Below the pieces are notes generated by a model. The model did not search any database. It had not been told where the DNA came from and worked only from the letters and a program-made list of their open reading frames with translations. A stretch of 64,000 bases of DNA from Membranipora membranacea (taxonomy: Eukaryota; Bryozoa; Gymnolaemata; Cheilostomatida; Membraniporidae), in NCBI GenBank assembly GCA_914767715.1, contig OU612065.1:29138001-29202000 (forward strand). The letters run 5' to 3'. The translations under genes were made by a program, and so were the position numbers. Positions 12,401 through 25,735 of the stretch are shown piece by piece. Numbering within the stretch: position 1 is the first letter of the stretch; each line of letters starts with the position of its first letter.

Positions 12401-15400
12401 ATAGAGGTTTTGGTGACTCCCATTAGCCTTGTCATGCTGCTACATTTTGGCTTGGGGGAAAAAAACAAAAAATAGCCATGTGACATGTGACATGTGACAA
12501 GGCTGTTTTAAGCCATTTGACAAGGCTGTTTTTAGCCATGTGACAAGGCTGTTTTCGACGAATACCATCAATGAGCTGGATCAGTTCATTGATGCCACTA
12601 ATCCGATCATGGATGAAAAATAGTGGGTCAGTGTAAAAACTTAAAGGGCAACCAAGGTTTCAAACAACTTCTCATTGATGGCCATTGATTAATAGCAGTT
12701 TGCACCTTCTGCATGGGGAAAAAGACAAAATATAATTCGGATGATTATTCAGCCAGAATTCTTGTGAAACATTTCTTCCATCAGGCACTCAAACCCAGCT
12801 AAAAGAGAATACCACATAGCAGTTTCCTGTTCCTGTTATTATTTAGCCTGTGCTCTATAATTATTACAGCAACGTCTTGGAACCTCCCCTCAACTGAAGT
12901 GTTTCCCAGCTTAGAGTCAGCAACTACTTTGAGTTTTGCATCGCGTAATGCACAAAGCTGGTGCTGCCCAGCACATTATTTCCTACCCATTAATGCATTG
13001 CTGCGAAACCTTGGTTGCCCTTTAAACCATATTTTCCTGGATACAGTTGCCCAGCTACCAGCTAACAACACACAACTGATTGTATGTTCACAATAAGGTT
13101 TTATCTTTTAAGGAAAATACCACAGATGGTTATTCATTGTTAGCTTCATTTTTTCATAATATTCATTCATGTTATCTTTATCATCTGACAGCTGCAAATA
13201 TTATCCACAGCTGTCAGATGATGAAAATAACATAAGATAAGGTCAAGGTCTCAGACACATGCAATCTTATAATGGACGTTTCTCAAATCACTTCGCATTT
13301 CCGACTTGTTTTGGGAAAACAGCCAAATGAATGACTAGCTATGATAGCTATGCTACCTATGCTAGCTATCTTTGTACCGGGAAATGACATAATGAGATAA
13401 GATAAATGGGACCATACTTTCCTACAAAAAATGATCATACAAGAAATGAAATAAGTTCAACAAAGCCTGAATATCGAATGCAAAGAAATATATTTTGAAT
13501 AGCCCACCTGGCTGTCAAGTCCAAGAGTAAGCAGCATGAAGAAGAATATAATGGACCAGAAAGGAGGTGCAGGCATCTTTGATACTACTTCTGGATAGGC
13601 TATGAACGCTAGAGCTGACCCTGGGGATAGAGAATTGTTTCTTGTTATCATGACATAAATGGTGGCTAGTGGTAACTCATAAATTTCTTTTACTCTCTGG
13701 AAAGATGACTCAGGCTTTCTTGAAAAGTTTGTTGTTGGGGGAAGAACTATTTTCCCTACTGCTATCAAATAACAAGGCATGACAGGCATAAGATTAAGCA
13801 TAAGCCACAATTTCCGAAAAAATAAAATAGAAAAAATATGTGGTGTCATTGTGAATCGGTGAATTTGAAAACCGTCAGAGGCTGACCTGAATCGTTGGTA
13901 GTGCTAATAACTCCATTTTGCAGATAAGAAATCTGTTCAGGTTATATTTCTTGACCTAGTGAACAGACCGGATGATTTCCCACATGCAACACCGATCTGT
14001 TATTGACTAAAAAGTGTACCATTTCTGGTATCCAACGTGCTCTTACCTGATTGTACGACATCTGGGACTTTCTTCCCCAGCTGTTTAGCCATAAAACCCA
14101 GAATAGAAAAGATCGGAAATCCAGCCAATATACTTGTGACGCAGTTACCTATCGATACTATGAGTGTATCCCTGCAACGAGTTGAGACATATGAAAGCAT
14201 AGTATGTAGGATAGTTTCGGACAGATAACTAGTAATTTACCAATCGGAGTTGGTTGCAGTTATTAAGGTCTTTGATTAATGTCATTTTGCTTCAAGAGAG
14301 GATGCTACGCCGACAACACCTTTTCTGATGTGCTCTCAGGAGTTGTGACCTCATATCAAACTATGACACAACTCCCTATAATTGTTACACATCTTGTTCC
14401 GGCGCACCTCCTGTACCCTTAGGAGACTTCGGTCTCATCAACTTGATAAAGATTATCTTTTCATTTTGATTTCAACAGGAGGTACCAGTATAGCATTGCA
14501 TTGGTTTATTTCAAGTTACAAAACAAAAGTTAATTTTGACCTAACATCTATAATCTCTGGTATCAAACTTTACCTGAGAATGTTGTTGTTGAACTCATTG
14601 TAGCTTGAGTAAGTCATCAGGCCTCCCATTCCAACGGACAAAGAGAAGAATATCTGTCCTGCGGCATCAACCCATATCTGTAAATTAAATTTTAATTTAA
14701 AATAGACATTATCAGATCTGTTACACCTAGCTAATCCCATAAGATACTTCGAAATTCTGAAGGTTTTTTATCATCAGTGGATCAATGGGATTAAAAAGGC
14801 TTGGTACCCGAGCAGGCTGCCATCAAGGCACAAATAAAATGCTATGGAGATAATGCAACAATTGAAACTGATTGACCGTGAGTCTGACATTATGGAACTA
14901 AATATATCCACATTTAAAACCGTATCTCATATCATGGCTTTGTGCCAAGTGTTTGGCAGATATGGTTTTTGATGCCAGAAAAGATGAAAAAAGGCTGCTT
15001 AAAAGAGGGAGTTAGCGCTTGGTAGAAAGATAACCTCCACGGATTGATTGGACTGCCTACACTGAAATCACTCCACAGGCAATTCTTAAGATTATAGATA
15101 AATCAAGTTTGTTCCAGTTTGCCTGTGCTTTGAGTTTGCTCCCCTCCCCTGCAGGCCAGTGTGCCTAATACGGATCAGTGGGGGAAGCAATCCCAAACAC
15201 AGGTTATGTGGGTCAAAATTGATCTAGATTGGAGACTGGATGCTTGCAGCTATAGAGGTATAGGTAAAGTTCTCAGTAAAGTCAAAGGGGTCTTGACATG
15301 GGCTGCAGCCTCCCCGAAGTGTCTTCCCGGGTCCTTGAGACTTTTAGACTGATGTTTATGCACGCTAAGTAAGGATTTGTCTCAGATAACATGTGCGAAG

Positions 15401-18400
15401 ATGGCAATTTGTCCCAGTAGCAATTTCTGATACACGCACAGCTTCAAAATTAACTTTGCTTGGCACATTTTTTAGACAGTCTGTATAGAAATGTGTCATG
15501 AAAATTGGCATCTATCTATCCTTTGTTTTTTCACAACCTAGTTCCTCTCTATTTACATTTTAATTTACTTTGATTACATTTTAATTTGTCTTAATTGGCT
15601 GCATGTATGAGAAACCAGGAAAAGTTTGCAGTCAGATTTTGGCTGACGGCTGGATAATAACAATTATATGAAGCTGCTGCTTTTAAAATCACAATATGTC
15701 ACTTTCGGTATGCGAACAAGGAACTTTCAGTCGTGTAGATCGATTTTTAAAATCACCTGATGCCCATATTTGGCCGTTGTTAAACCGAAAGTTGGCAACT
15801 CTGCAAATAGTATAGGCGTTGCTGACAGCTTCTGCTCTGGCATCAGCAGTTAAATATTCGGTTTCGTTTCTAATTATAACTTTGGCGCTCAAACATCACT
15901 CTACGGCTGTGCCGTTTGACGTCACAGTCGTAGGCACTGTGGGATAGTACTGCTGACTGTAGCCTGTCTTGACAAGCTTTGTTCGGTGGAAAGCTTGTCA
16001 AGACAGGCTATGCTGACTGATTCAATCCGAATAATAGCAATTCTTTCTGGCCGATATCACTGAAAGCAAATTACTTGTCTCAACAATCCAATGGTATGGA
16101 CTGCTAATCCCCATACTCTCCCCCTCACTTCGCCTCCCCTCCGTCTTCCATCCTCCTCCCGGCCCGTTAAAAATGGAGAGACCAGCGCTTATTGAAATGA
16201 ATGTAATAACATAAATTTTACTTCTCACAATACAGAAGATAATAGATCACAACTGCCATACTATCAATCTCATGATTGGTGATTATTTCGAATGAGATGA
16301 CTTTGGTTGCCAATAAAAAGTATATATTTCCAGGATGTCTTCCGTCTCCGTTCGTCAATTCACAGCAGCGACAATTATTGCCAGACATTTTTATACAGGA
16401 TATGTTTCATGATGATTATATAAGATATCCTTTAGGTTACCCAACAAACTGTTGTTTCTCTGATTCAACTGCTAGTTACATGTTATCGTTATGATTAGTG
16501 CATGTCTTCAGTAATAGCAGCTATTGATACACCTGTTTTTTGATTTGTTTATGTTGCTTACATTCTAGGTTCAATATATGTCAACGCACTGCTGTTAAAA
16601 AGTTATATAGGTTTAAGAAAGGAAGTTGTGTGACATTTCGATAGGGATATTGGTTTGAAGATGAGACGGTAAAAATCATACCTCAGGAGTCGCGAGTTTG
16701 GTGAAGTTTGGAGTTATATAGAACTTGATACCATCACTGGCTCCGTCTAGGGTGGCTCCATAGATCAGCAGTATGACAATCACTATGTAGGGGAAAGTGG
16801 CTGTGAAGTAAACGACCTTTCCGGAAGATTTGATGCCTAGAAAAATAAATAGTCAGCATTTTGAAATAAACAACATCAAAGCATTCAGCTTATTTGATGA
16901 TTAAAACACAAGGAACTGGTTGACAGCTGTGATTCAAACACCAGCATTACTTACCATGTTTGCCATAAAAATAATGAGAGCATTGTGTTCACAAGATGAA
17001 ATCATAATTGTTTACAGAACTCAGCTACCATTCATTTTTAATGGCAGGTTAGGGAGTTCTTGGTTATTGTGGTCAGACATACTTCCTGAATAATTCTGTT
17101 GAATCCATAATTGTAGGACTAAGGCGACCAATATTAAATAACTAATACTCAAAGAAAATACCATGCACTCAAAATATTTGTGATGTGTCTTTTTTGGCAT
17201 TTTCACTTCAATAAAGCTATAGTTATACAGCAACAACCCCTATAGAGGGTTGAGGCTTGACAGAGACTTAATTCATTGGCATTTGGTCTTAATCAATTCA
17301 GACAGACATTAAGCATTTTATAATTTACATTTTGGTCAGCCAACAACCACCAATTTTGCGTTCCATCCTTTGCAGACACCGATGGTGCACAGCATGGTTT
17401 GCTTTTGGAATACCCATATTACACCACTTCTTGAGTGCTAAAAACAGTTGTCTGATTTGCTGAAATATTTTGACTAAATCATGAATGCTTTATCTCATCA
17501 AAAAGTTTTATGTTAACACGTTAGACATCAGTTGACAGATTTTGGCACTCAAAATTAGTCATGGTTGGAATTTAGACAATAGTCTCAGCGATAAGTGCAC
17601 TACCTCGTACTCCTACTCTTAACCTTTCAGCTACCCATACAGCTAATAATACAACAGCTTTTTCACATGATGCTTAAATCACTGACCCTGAAAAACAATT
17701 TAATTGATGCCTGCCAAAAGGCGATAATAGTATGTTTTACCGATTGGTGCGGCACATTCTGTAGACAGGACTCTAGTTCGCATTATTTTTTACAGCTAAT
17801 TTTGGTAAACTGGTTTTTTGGTCTTCAGTCTGAGGCAAAGCAGAGTTTGCAATAAAGATACCGAATAGTATGCACAATAATATTTCAATAATTTTGAAAA
17901 TCTCTGGCAAGAAAGTCGAACAGCAAGAGTGGGTAGAAATTGAGTATGGAGAAATCCTATAAATCATCAGCCATCCCAAGATATATATCGCAAATCAGTG
18001 GTTTGTTTTATCTATCAATTCCGCTTCCAGCTATCCAGACAAACATTAATTAAGACTGAATTACTCAAATCCATCAGTCTGTGTTCTCATTCCTGCTCGT
18101 TCTCAACCTAACCATACTATTTAATATGGTGTGGGGGGCCGTCGGCGAGGGGCAAAAGTCTGGAGGGCTCAGACTAGGTGTGGTGTTATCAATGTGTGTG
18201 GATTTTAAAAAAATATCGAGTCAACCCCAAATCTGTCTAAGTGCTCAGCAAATTTCAAGGCTGAGCCCCTCAACAAAGATTACAGATTTGAAAGTTTATG
18301 CGCTTAAACTGTGTTGGGATAGCTGGTAGTAGCATTTGTTTATCAGCTATCCCGACACGTTTAAACTACAGATTTTTCATTATGTAATCAAACTCAAACT

Positions 18401-21400
18401 AGTGCGAGGATTTGACTTACCTTTGATAACAGAGAAGTAGATAATGACCCACGAGGCAAACAGGGTAAGTGCCAGATCCCATTTTGGCATACCAATATCT
18501 GACATGGGGCGAATGGTTCCATTATTGTACCCTGAGGCATTACGATAGCTTTGAGCATACATTTTCTCACTGCAAGAGATAATCACAAATTTGAAATGAA
18601 TAACATTGTACCATACAAAAGTCTTTGATCAATTGGTGTACGATATTTAGCTCCCTTCAACTTTTTTTTAATTTCACGATTGCCCTCATTCTGTCACATT
18701 ATGATTCAAGGTAGGGGAATTAATAGGTTTTTATCTTATGAGATATTCCAGGGTCCAGGCATACCTGATAAACGGGTCATAGGTTTGACTATATATAGTG
18801 TGGGAATTAAATTAATCACCAAAATAAATTAAATTTAATGTCAACACTAAATAATATAAATTACAACATGAAATCGTTGGCAGGAATATTATGAGGATTA
18901 TTGGTATATTCCTTTTATAATATGATCTGTGAAACTCGAACTTCTAGTATGACATTGAGCCAGAGGTCAAACAGAGATAATTCTAAGATGAAGATAATTT
19001 GTCTGTTACGGCTTTTCTAGGAGTTGCTTTCACCTACACATTGTGACTCATGACTCATAAACAAGGAATTCCTTGCACTTATGGCTGAGATTGGTTTCAC
19101 TTACTTGAAGAATTCTTGAGCTGCTGGAACTTTTTCAGATTCAGGTAGACTCTGGTATTTGTTAAGGATGGTGTCACCATCTAATGCATCCATAGATTCA
19201 TTAAGTGCCACCACGGTAGCATTGTAGCATGTGTTAAAGAGATAAAGTGCTCCGCTTGATGTGCCGTTGGAAATTTCGCAAGCCTTCTGTGCATCACTAT
19301 CAAAGCAGCCTAGTGTAGACAACATATACATGTAGGTAGTTTGCACCTTATTGTGTATGCGCAAGTGCGGAAAAGACCGGTACAGTAATTTCTATTGAAA
19401 TATTCCATCACTCACACAAATAGTGGACACCAGAAAACCATTCCTATATCTTCTGGGCAGGGTACTTTGGCCTGATGTGTCATCATGCCATTCATATCCA
19501 GCAATATTTTCAACAAGCAAGCCTACAGTGTCGGGTCCAGGCTTTGAGAACATTCTATACACAAAGATTGTGCGCCTGAATTTTTAAGGAAAAACGCTGA
19601 TTTGGTGTCATTTGAAGAGGAGGAGAAACTAGCACAAGTGCTGCTTCTGTCTAGGGGATTTAGACACCCAAGGATGCTGGGGGCTGGAACAATCAACCTT
19701 GAAAGCTCCCCCAAACGGACTCGAACTCACAACACATGTGGCATAATCACCTGGCAATGAATAGCATCTCACAATCCCCATAAAAAGAAATTGATGGCGC
19801 TAACTAGATAGCCGCTATTCACTACTCAGTTGTGTTCTATGTGAATATGCACCTGATTACAGTACAACTTACGGTAGGAGTTCCACATGTTACCGCAGCC
19901 TACCCAGGGTAGTGGGGACTGGAACGATGAGAACATGTAATACAGTGACCATGTGATCACCATGTTATAGTAGAGAGAGGAAAAGAATGAGATAGCAATC
20001 ATTCCAACTCCCAATCCTACAAAAAAAATAACCGGCAGAATAATAATTAAAGAAGTTAGGCAGAGAGAGGAGTAATCTGTGTCCATTTGAATAGAGTATA
20101 GGCCTATAGTGCTACACAGATGGATGTTGCACATGGAAATTCATGAAGTTGGTAGAATAGCTCAAAATTAATTTCCTGAGCTATCTTTATCGCTACCATG
20201 AAAGCTAATATCAACAGCCAATACTTTCATTAGACTATAATAATATTGTAGGCCTAATTTATGGACTCCTGATTGTTGCAGGATGACCAGGATTTTAGCT
20301 GTCTTATTATATCTTATCAAAGTTCCTTATTTTTCTGACATCGGTGTGTCAGTTTAAAACACTGCTAACGATGATATAATGCAAATTTGTTTCCTTTCTT
20401 AACAAAATAAGATGATATAAAGAGTCAAAACATCATTATTCACTTGTCAACAATATCCTGTACTATTTTGGTTTTTTGTTAATGTAGTAAACTATCTGGT
20501 AGCAGTAAAAACTGGGATTGTGATAACGGCATTGTGAAAGATCCTGCGATCAATCCCACAATCTAGCACATTTTGGTGAGCAATTGGTCTGTGTAAACGG
20601 CAGTTATCAGATTGTTTTAGTCTATCAGTTTGTGATTATTTTTTTGGAATGCACTCAAACTTTATCCTCTTACACAATACAAAACAATCTGTATAGTGAC
20701 ATTATAATCTAAGTCACTCAATGATCCACTATGCTAAATCATCATTCAGATATAGATATCGGGTTTCATCTAAATTTGCAGCGCATTATTCAATGGTGGG
20801 TAAGTGTTTGATAATATTCTTAAAATGGAGCACATTGTACATTGTATTGTGCAGGGGTGCTGTAAAAGTAATATGAAAATTACTTTCTTTATATCAATGC
20901 AGCCATTGTGAGCGAATATGATCAAGAAATATTACACATATGATAAGGTCAATTGGTCAAAGAAGTTAACTCATTGAAAGGTTAACCATACCAAGAGACT
21001 CTGAATGGAGTAGTGTTTTCATCATTCATACTGGTCATGTCATTTTGGTCTTTTAATTCAGTTGACCAATATTTTTTTGCTGCATAAAAGTGAAATGTCT
21101 TATAACTATGCAGCTGTGTGGAGGAATAGTACTCTTTGCCAATTATTTTGCAACTCTGTTGTTAGGTCAAGAAAAAAAATGGTTGGAAACAATTTTTAAG
21201 CAGGAAAATTAAGAGCTTTGAAACTTACCTTTGAACAGAGGTGCAATCTCGAAAAGCTTGTTTGGTCCGACACCTCCATATTGGCCAAGGATCACCTCCA
21301 TAAAGAAAATCGGTAACCCGGCGAATGCCAACATGATAAAATATGGGATAAGGAAAGCACCTGAAAAAAAAAAAAATAATGTGAGTTTTATTCCACGTTA

Positions 21401-24330
21401 CATGCAAACTACGGATGGACAGAATGCGCATAAGACTACTCTCAATTAAACTGTAGAAAGAGGAAATAAGAGCATAACATCAGGGTATTACATAGTGGTG
21501 TCTAGGAATGGCTGGTACATCCTTTATCGTTGAGCTCCTGAGTATTGCAGACAGTATACTTTTCTGAAGTATTAACCAGCGGAACATGACTTATTAGTGA
21601 GTAGAAATGGCGAGGATGAGAAAATAAGATCGTAGGTTACTGACGATGATAAAATAATCACCGTCGGATGTATGCATACGACTATTTTGGATACATTCAT
21701 GTTTTTGATTATAGTGGAATCATATTGCATGAATATCCTTCCAAAGTAAACACTTTTTGAGTGAACATTGTGAGGTTCTTTGGGGGGGGGGGGGCATTAC
21801 ATTATATAATGGATATTAGGGACTTTACTTGGGACATAGCCTTGTTTCAAATGATCAATGCAGAAAATCAATTTAAATGAAGACAACTTATGTAAGGTTT
21901 ATGCAAAACAACAAGCAGATGAAACCGCTGGTATGCAATAAAAAGGGATTAATATTTCAAAGTGGAAGGATTCACAGTCATTTGAGATTAGTTTAATAGC
22001 TGACTATAAAACTATAAATCCGTTTTGTGTTTATTTTTATAACCACATTGCACCAGTGTAAATGTACTTTTCACCTTAATGTCAGGCGATGGAATTTGAT
22101 TTTCGGGAGCATATACCAGGCACAATAATGATTGTATTCATATTGCCTCTTGGTTTCTCTCAAGGCACGTGAAATATGTAACCTAATACTATGTTTCTTG
22201 TGATAATTCTAACCTCAACTCTGTTTTTTTTTATTTTAGGGGATTCATTTCATAAAAGAAACAGGGGCAGATTCCAGTTATTAAATTTATGAGACAGATT
22301 TTAGACTTGACAGTGTTGTTGATGGCGCAATTATTATGACATCAATATATGAGTATGACAGGATATGGCGTGCCATCATCATGCTTCTGCAATTTTGATG
22401 TTGGTCAAGGTCATATTATAGCCGTGAGAGACTGCCAAACAGACTCTTGGTTCAGGGTTTTTTCAAATTCTGAAATTGTTTACTCTAATCCATATATATT
22501 GTTGAACTTGTCTTTGAGACATGTGACCGATAAATGTATCCACCTAACACAGAAATCGTATTATACTAGCTTTGTCATGTGGCTACTTTTTTGGTAGCCG
22601 CGTGACAAGACTAGTATAATCCAAATAGTCTGATTTGGTGCTCTTGCAAAAATTAAGGAATTAGAAACCAAAGCGGAGCAGTGGTGAAAATTTCAACCGA
22701 TACATTTTTGTATCTGGCAACCCGAGGTATTAACGCCCCCTACTGATAGCTGCGTGACAGTAAACAGCGTTAAAAAGAATAAAATCAAATATGTGATAAC
22801 ATTCCTACCTCCTCCATTCTTCCAGGTCATCCATGGAAATCTCCAAACATTACCCAGACCGACAGCGTAGCCAAGGGCAGACAGGATAAACTCTGCTTTG
22901 CTGCCCCACTTTCCTCTTTCTTCTGTCTTTTTACCGGATTCTTTGGCGGCTCTCGCCTCTCTTTTGATTTCCTAAAAGAAAAAAACGCAAGTCACAGTCT
23001 TTTGAGTGACATGATATTAAAACATCATAGATCTAAATCACAAGAATTAAATATTACTCAGATCAAAAATCCAGGTGGTGGCAGTTTTTGATACATCCGT
23101 GATGGGTGGGGTGGGGTGACGCTATACAATTAATGGTTTTGAGATTGTGATGTATCCCTGGTTTCATTGAGATTGATATAATTTGCATAACCTGATGTTT
23201 CTCTTCCAGCACTGTGACAGGAGAGGTTAGTGTTGACAAATTGTTCAAATTTAAACAATCTATTCTATCCTTGATGGAAAAAAGTAGGAGACAAGGATGG
23301 CCTTGCATCACCCCCCCTCCCCCCATCACCCTCATGTGTATGAATTAAAAAATATAAATGGCCCTGCAAAATATCCGAATAATAAATATGTACAGTGAGT
23401 TGCTTGTTGTTTAAAAATTGGTAACAAAGACGCCTAACAAGGGTACATTGGGTAACCAGTGACATGTAGTCAGTCAAAGGGCATAAGTAAACTTGACAGT
23501 GGGCAGGCGCAAACTACTCTGGCATGTGTTTGTCTCTGTAGCATGGGTAGTAAATTTATTCACCCAGTATAGTTATTTAAACAAGAAGACTATCGACCCA
23601 CATTCACTATGTTTCTATGGGTCCATCGATCATGATTCAGGCCGAGTAGCAATAATTCTCCCCATGGAAACTCTTCAATCCTAGCCATTAGCCTGAATGG
23701 CCAAGTGGACTTGAAATCAGGATACCCTTTCTCATGCTCTGCCTGCGGCAGATTTTTTTGAAGTTTTAGCTTGACCTCCGACCATGGAAACTGAAGCAGT
23801 TTTCTAGAGCACACCGAGATCTAGATCATTGAAACGCTGTGACTGTGTGAAAGTATTTGGCCGAAATTTAACACAGGTTTTGGTATCTCAAATAACCTTG
23901 AACTATGGGAGTTGCCTTTCTTGATGAAAGGTTGCGGCGGCTTTACTACCGCTATACTATGCATAGATTGTCTATGACCTGAGACAATTCTGCAAGCGAG
24001 TGTTGTTGCCTGGCTTTTAAGTTATCTAGTTTAATTTTGTAAGATCAGATTGGAAGACTTGTGTGACTATCAGTCTATTCTGCAAAACCAACAAGTACAC
24101 CAACCAACTGTATATTAGACGCTACCAATCAACTTATTATGGCAGTTAATAAAAATCTCATTATCAGAAAGCAACAAAAAAACCATAGAATGTACATAAT
24201 ATAGCAAAATAAGCAGCATAATACTTACATCTTCATTGTCACCGAATAGAGATTTCAGAAACCTCCTTGGCCATGATAGCTCCGCAGTAGAACTCTCCGC
24301 TGTAGACACTGTATACTTCTCATCTGGCAT
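9459..24330 (-). CDS. SLC6: Sodium/chloride-dependent SLC6 family transporter (15 exons)
   Basis: Exons in transcript order: 24330-24229, 22971-22809, 21360-21229, 20016-19873, 19309-19105, 18569-18421, 16836-16682, 14677-14574, 14171-14047, 13620-13508, 12366-12238, 11878-11782, 11154-11042, 10282-10094, 9641-9459. They join in frame to 700 residues with 12 expected membrane segments. TM1 holds [14 protein letters not shown], the unwound Na+/substrate site; glycine replaces the aspartate of monoamine carriers, which points to an amino-acid or GABA-type substrate. The usual FPY is FPW. Extracellular loop 2 has a cysteine pair and NGT, NAT and NES glycosylation sites. TM6 has [11 protein letters not shown] and TM8 has LGLDSQF. 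The expected role is Na+/Cl--coupled uptake at the plasma membrane. The C-terminus is YESGL, a class I PDZ-ligand pattern. The exact substrate cannot be set. Introns are rich in MITEs and SINE remnants. Confidence 0.96.
10426..10538. mobile_element. MITE family CAAGTTTGGTCC, copy 2
   Basis: Terminal inverted repeats begin TCGATCAAGTTTGGTCTAGG at the left and end AATTGGAACAAACTTGATTG at the right, with inner GCCTGC/GCAGGC continuing the pairing. The element is about 113 bp and sits in the intron between the SLC6 exons at 10094-10282 and 11042-11154. Confidence 0.78.
12424..12550. repeat. AGCCTTGTCA hairpin family with local tandem expansion
   Basis: AGCCTTGTCATGCTGCTAC near 12424 is followed by inverted forms (TAGCCATGTGACATGTGAC, then ACAAGGCTG) repeated three times as GTGACAAGGCTGTTTT-like units. 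The same arms form hairpins at 22560-22620 and 36856-36895. It lies in an SLC6 intron. Confidence 0.6.
13171..13231. repeat. Hairpin with 24-bp arms, CATCTGACAGCTG core
   Basis: CATCTGACAGCTG and CAGCTGTCAGATG are exact complements around a 13-base AT-rich loop. With one or two mismatches the arms extend outward to GTTATCTTT/GAAAATAAC. It lies in an SLC6 intron and is non-coding. Confidence 0.75.
15098..15232. mobile_element. MITE family CAAGTTTGGTCC, copy 3
   Basis: The left end AAATCAAGTTTGTTCCAGTT leads to TTGCCTGTG, and the right end has CACAGGTTATGTGGGTCAA followed by AATTGATCTAGATT. The terminal repeats are more degenerate than at 10426-10538. It lies in an SLC6 intron. Confidence 0.65.
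15960..16010. repeat. Short hairpin repeat, TAGCCTG family, copy 3
   Basis: TAGCCTGTCTTGACAAGCTT and its exact reverse complement AAGCTTGTCAAGACAGGCTA flank an 11-base loop. This is the most perfect of the four copies and lies in an SLC6 intron. Confidence 0.85.
19700..19785 (-). mobile_element. tRNA-like SINE remnant in an SLC6 intron
   Basis: On the minus strand a B-box-like GAGTTCGAGTCC lies downstream of a possible A-box region, and the sequence ends CCGTTTGGGGGA. A full cloverleaf is not convincing. Sequence continuing to about 19520 may be the body of the same element. Confidence 0.4.
21781..21794 (+). repeat. Poly-G tract
   Basis: About a dozen consecutive G bases in an SLC6 intron. 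Such a homopolymer is prone to length error in sequencing and may form a G-quadruplex. Confidence 0.8.
22560..22620. repeat. 61-bp hairpin of the AGCCTTGTCA family
   Basis: ATTATACTAG-TTTGTCATGTGGCTAC and GTAGCCGCGTGACAAG-CTAGTATAAT pair around a short T-rich loop. The central GGCTAC...GTAGCC stem and the flanking GTCAcgTG are shared with 36856-36895 and with 12424-12550. Confidence 0.8.
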
Positions 24331-25477
24331 TGTGCCTCTATTGGTGTGTCAGTTTTGTGCAGACTACAAAAGTCTGTATGTCAATGTTTTATTATGGAAA
24401 TGAGGAGTTATCAGCTTCGCTGCACGGATTGCACTGACTTGATAACCTTTGATACTGACTTATATACCAGCTTACAAGTATTTCACAGATGAATCGCCTC
24501 CCTCTCAAACCTTTAATTATCGATTGATATCAAAACAGGAAAACTAACAGATATCAACAGGTCACCGCAGCCTATTGATCTGATCGATTTATCAGGTGAC
24601 CTGCCTCTAGTCTTGAAGGAACTAATATTACAACAGCTGTCCTAGTCAATATTATTGTTTATCACTATTTTATTGATATCAGCACAAACACTCGTGATTT
24701 GCTTTCCACTGTTAATGTAAACTTTAAAAGGTCATAAAAAAAGCATGCAAGAAGCAGGCAACACGCTACTTTGTATTAATGTTTGTTGCTGATAATCTAT
24801 AGCCCTGAGTAGACATAATATTATATGTTACTTATATAACACAATATATAACAGGACCATAGTGTAGAAAGAATGGTAGGGGAGGCAAAAGTCCGAGCGA
24901 GCCCAAAGTATCACCAGGAGGGGTGTTGTAAGCTCCTCCCCAAGCAATCTAAGTCATATAAATAGCAAATGGAAGTCCAAAATGAGCTGATCTGACATGG
25001 AATATTCAATTATAGCATTATTAGGCCACTCTATTGAGCATTCTAGGGAAGGCAGAGCGCCCCTGCCTCCCCTTGAACTACGGTCCTGTATAACATGTAC
25101 TACTACAAGCAAAGATTATAAATACTCATATTCATTGCTACAGGTTGCTCCTTTATTGAACTTTGATATAAGCTGCATTTTGAACATCACAAAACACAGA
25201 TGGCCAATGACACTATAGATACAATAGATAATGTTCACATTACATTATTGAAGATAGTTAATCTTCAAATGGACCAGACAGTTACACAATATATCATCGC
25301 TGAAAGTCTGAGGGTCTCTTGTACAAACATAGACTCGCCCCTGTTGAGTAGACAAAATGGTTGTCTGTTTATAGCATAGAGTTAGGGGGATAACTCTATG
25401 GTTTATAGATACTCAAAAGTTTGGAGATGAAAGCAATTGGAGGCAGGTGCGCAGTTCAGCAGAGTTATTTCCTCAGT
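24331..25477. promoter_or_regulatory. Upstream region of the SLC6 gene
   Basis: The SLC6 start codon is at 24328-24330 on the minus strand, so this stretch holds its 5' untranslated region and promoter. No TATA box or other element could be placed with confidence. A transposon-like element at 24851-25089 begins about 520 bases upstream of the start. Confidence 0.4.
24851..25089. mobile_element. 239-bp non-autonomous DNA transposon-like element
   Basis: ACAGGACCATAGT at the left and ACTACGGTCCTGT at the right are inverted repeats with one mismatch in 13. Further pairing follows between the inner GGGGAGGC and GCCTCCCC. A related copy is at 9198-9416. The element is flanked by ATATATA on the left and ATAACA on the right, so a short AT-rich target duplication is possible but not certain. 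Confidence 0.72.
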
Positions 25478-25735
25478 AGGACATGGCTCAGTTGGTTAGA
25501 GCGCCGGACTTCAACACGCAAGTGTTGATGGTCGTGGGTTCGAATCCCACTGCAGTCCATCTGCTACTGGGGATTTGTTGGTCCCCCAGGTGTGCTCCGA
25601 CCTGCCTGCAAACAGAGAGCAAATTGGCGCAGATATTGCGGCCTCGCCAATAAGGCAATAATATTTCGCCGCCCATGCCTCGGGATGGGCGAGTGATAAG
25701 ACATTGAATTTTAATCAACATTTTTTAATCAACCT
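25478..25735 (+). mobile_element. tRNA-derived SINE, full-length copy A
   Basis: The head has an A-box TGGCTCAGTTGG and a perfect B-box GGTTCGAATCC, with GCAGTCCA closing the tRNA-like part near 25559. The body of about 130 bases includes CCCCAGGTGTGCTCCGACC and CCGCCCATGCCTCGGGATGG. The 3' end is a TTTTAATCAACA-type tandem tail. The element at 63319-63585 matches nearly base for base, and a broken inverted copy lies at 50700-51136. The acceptor stem is incomplete, which argues against a functional tRNA. Confidence 0.9.

Noticed and set aside
20490-20575. Weak inverted similarity around GGATTGTG and CAATCCCACAATC
   Set aside because: Arms are short and unequally spaced with no second copy, so this is compatible with chance.
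23689-23725. tRNA-like A-box (TGGCCAAGTGG) in an SLC6 intron
   Set aside because: No B-box at the expected distance and no cloverleaf.
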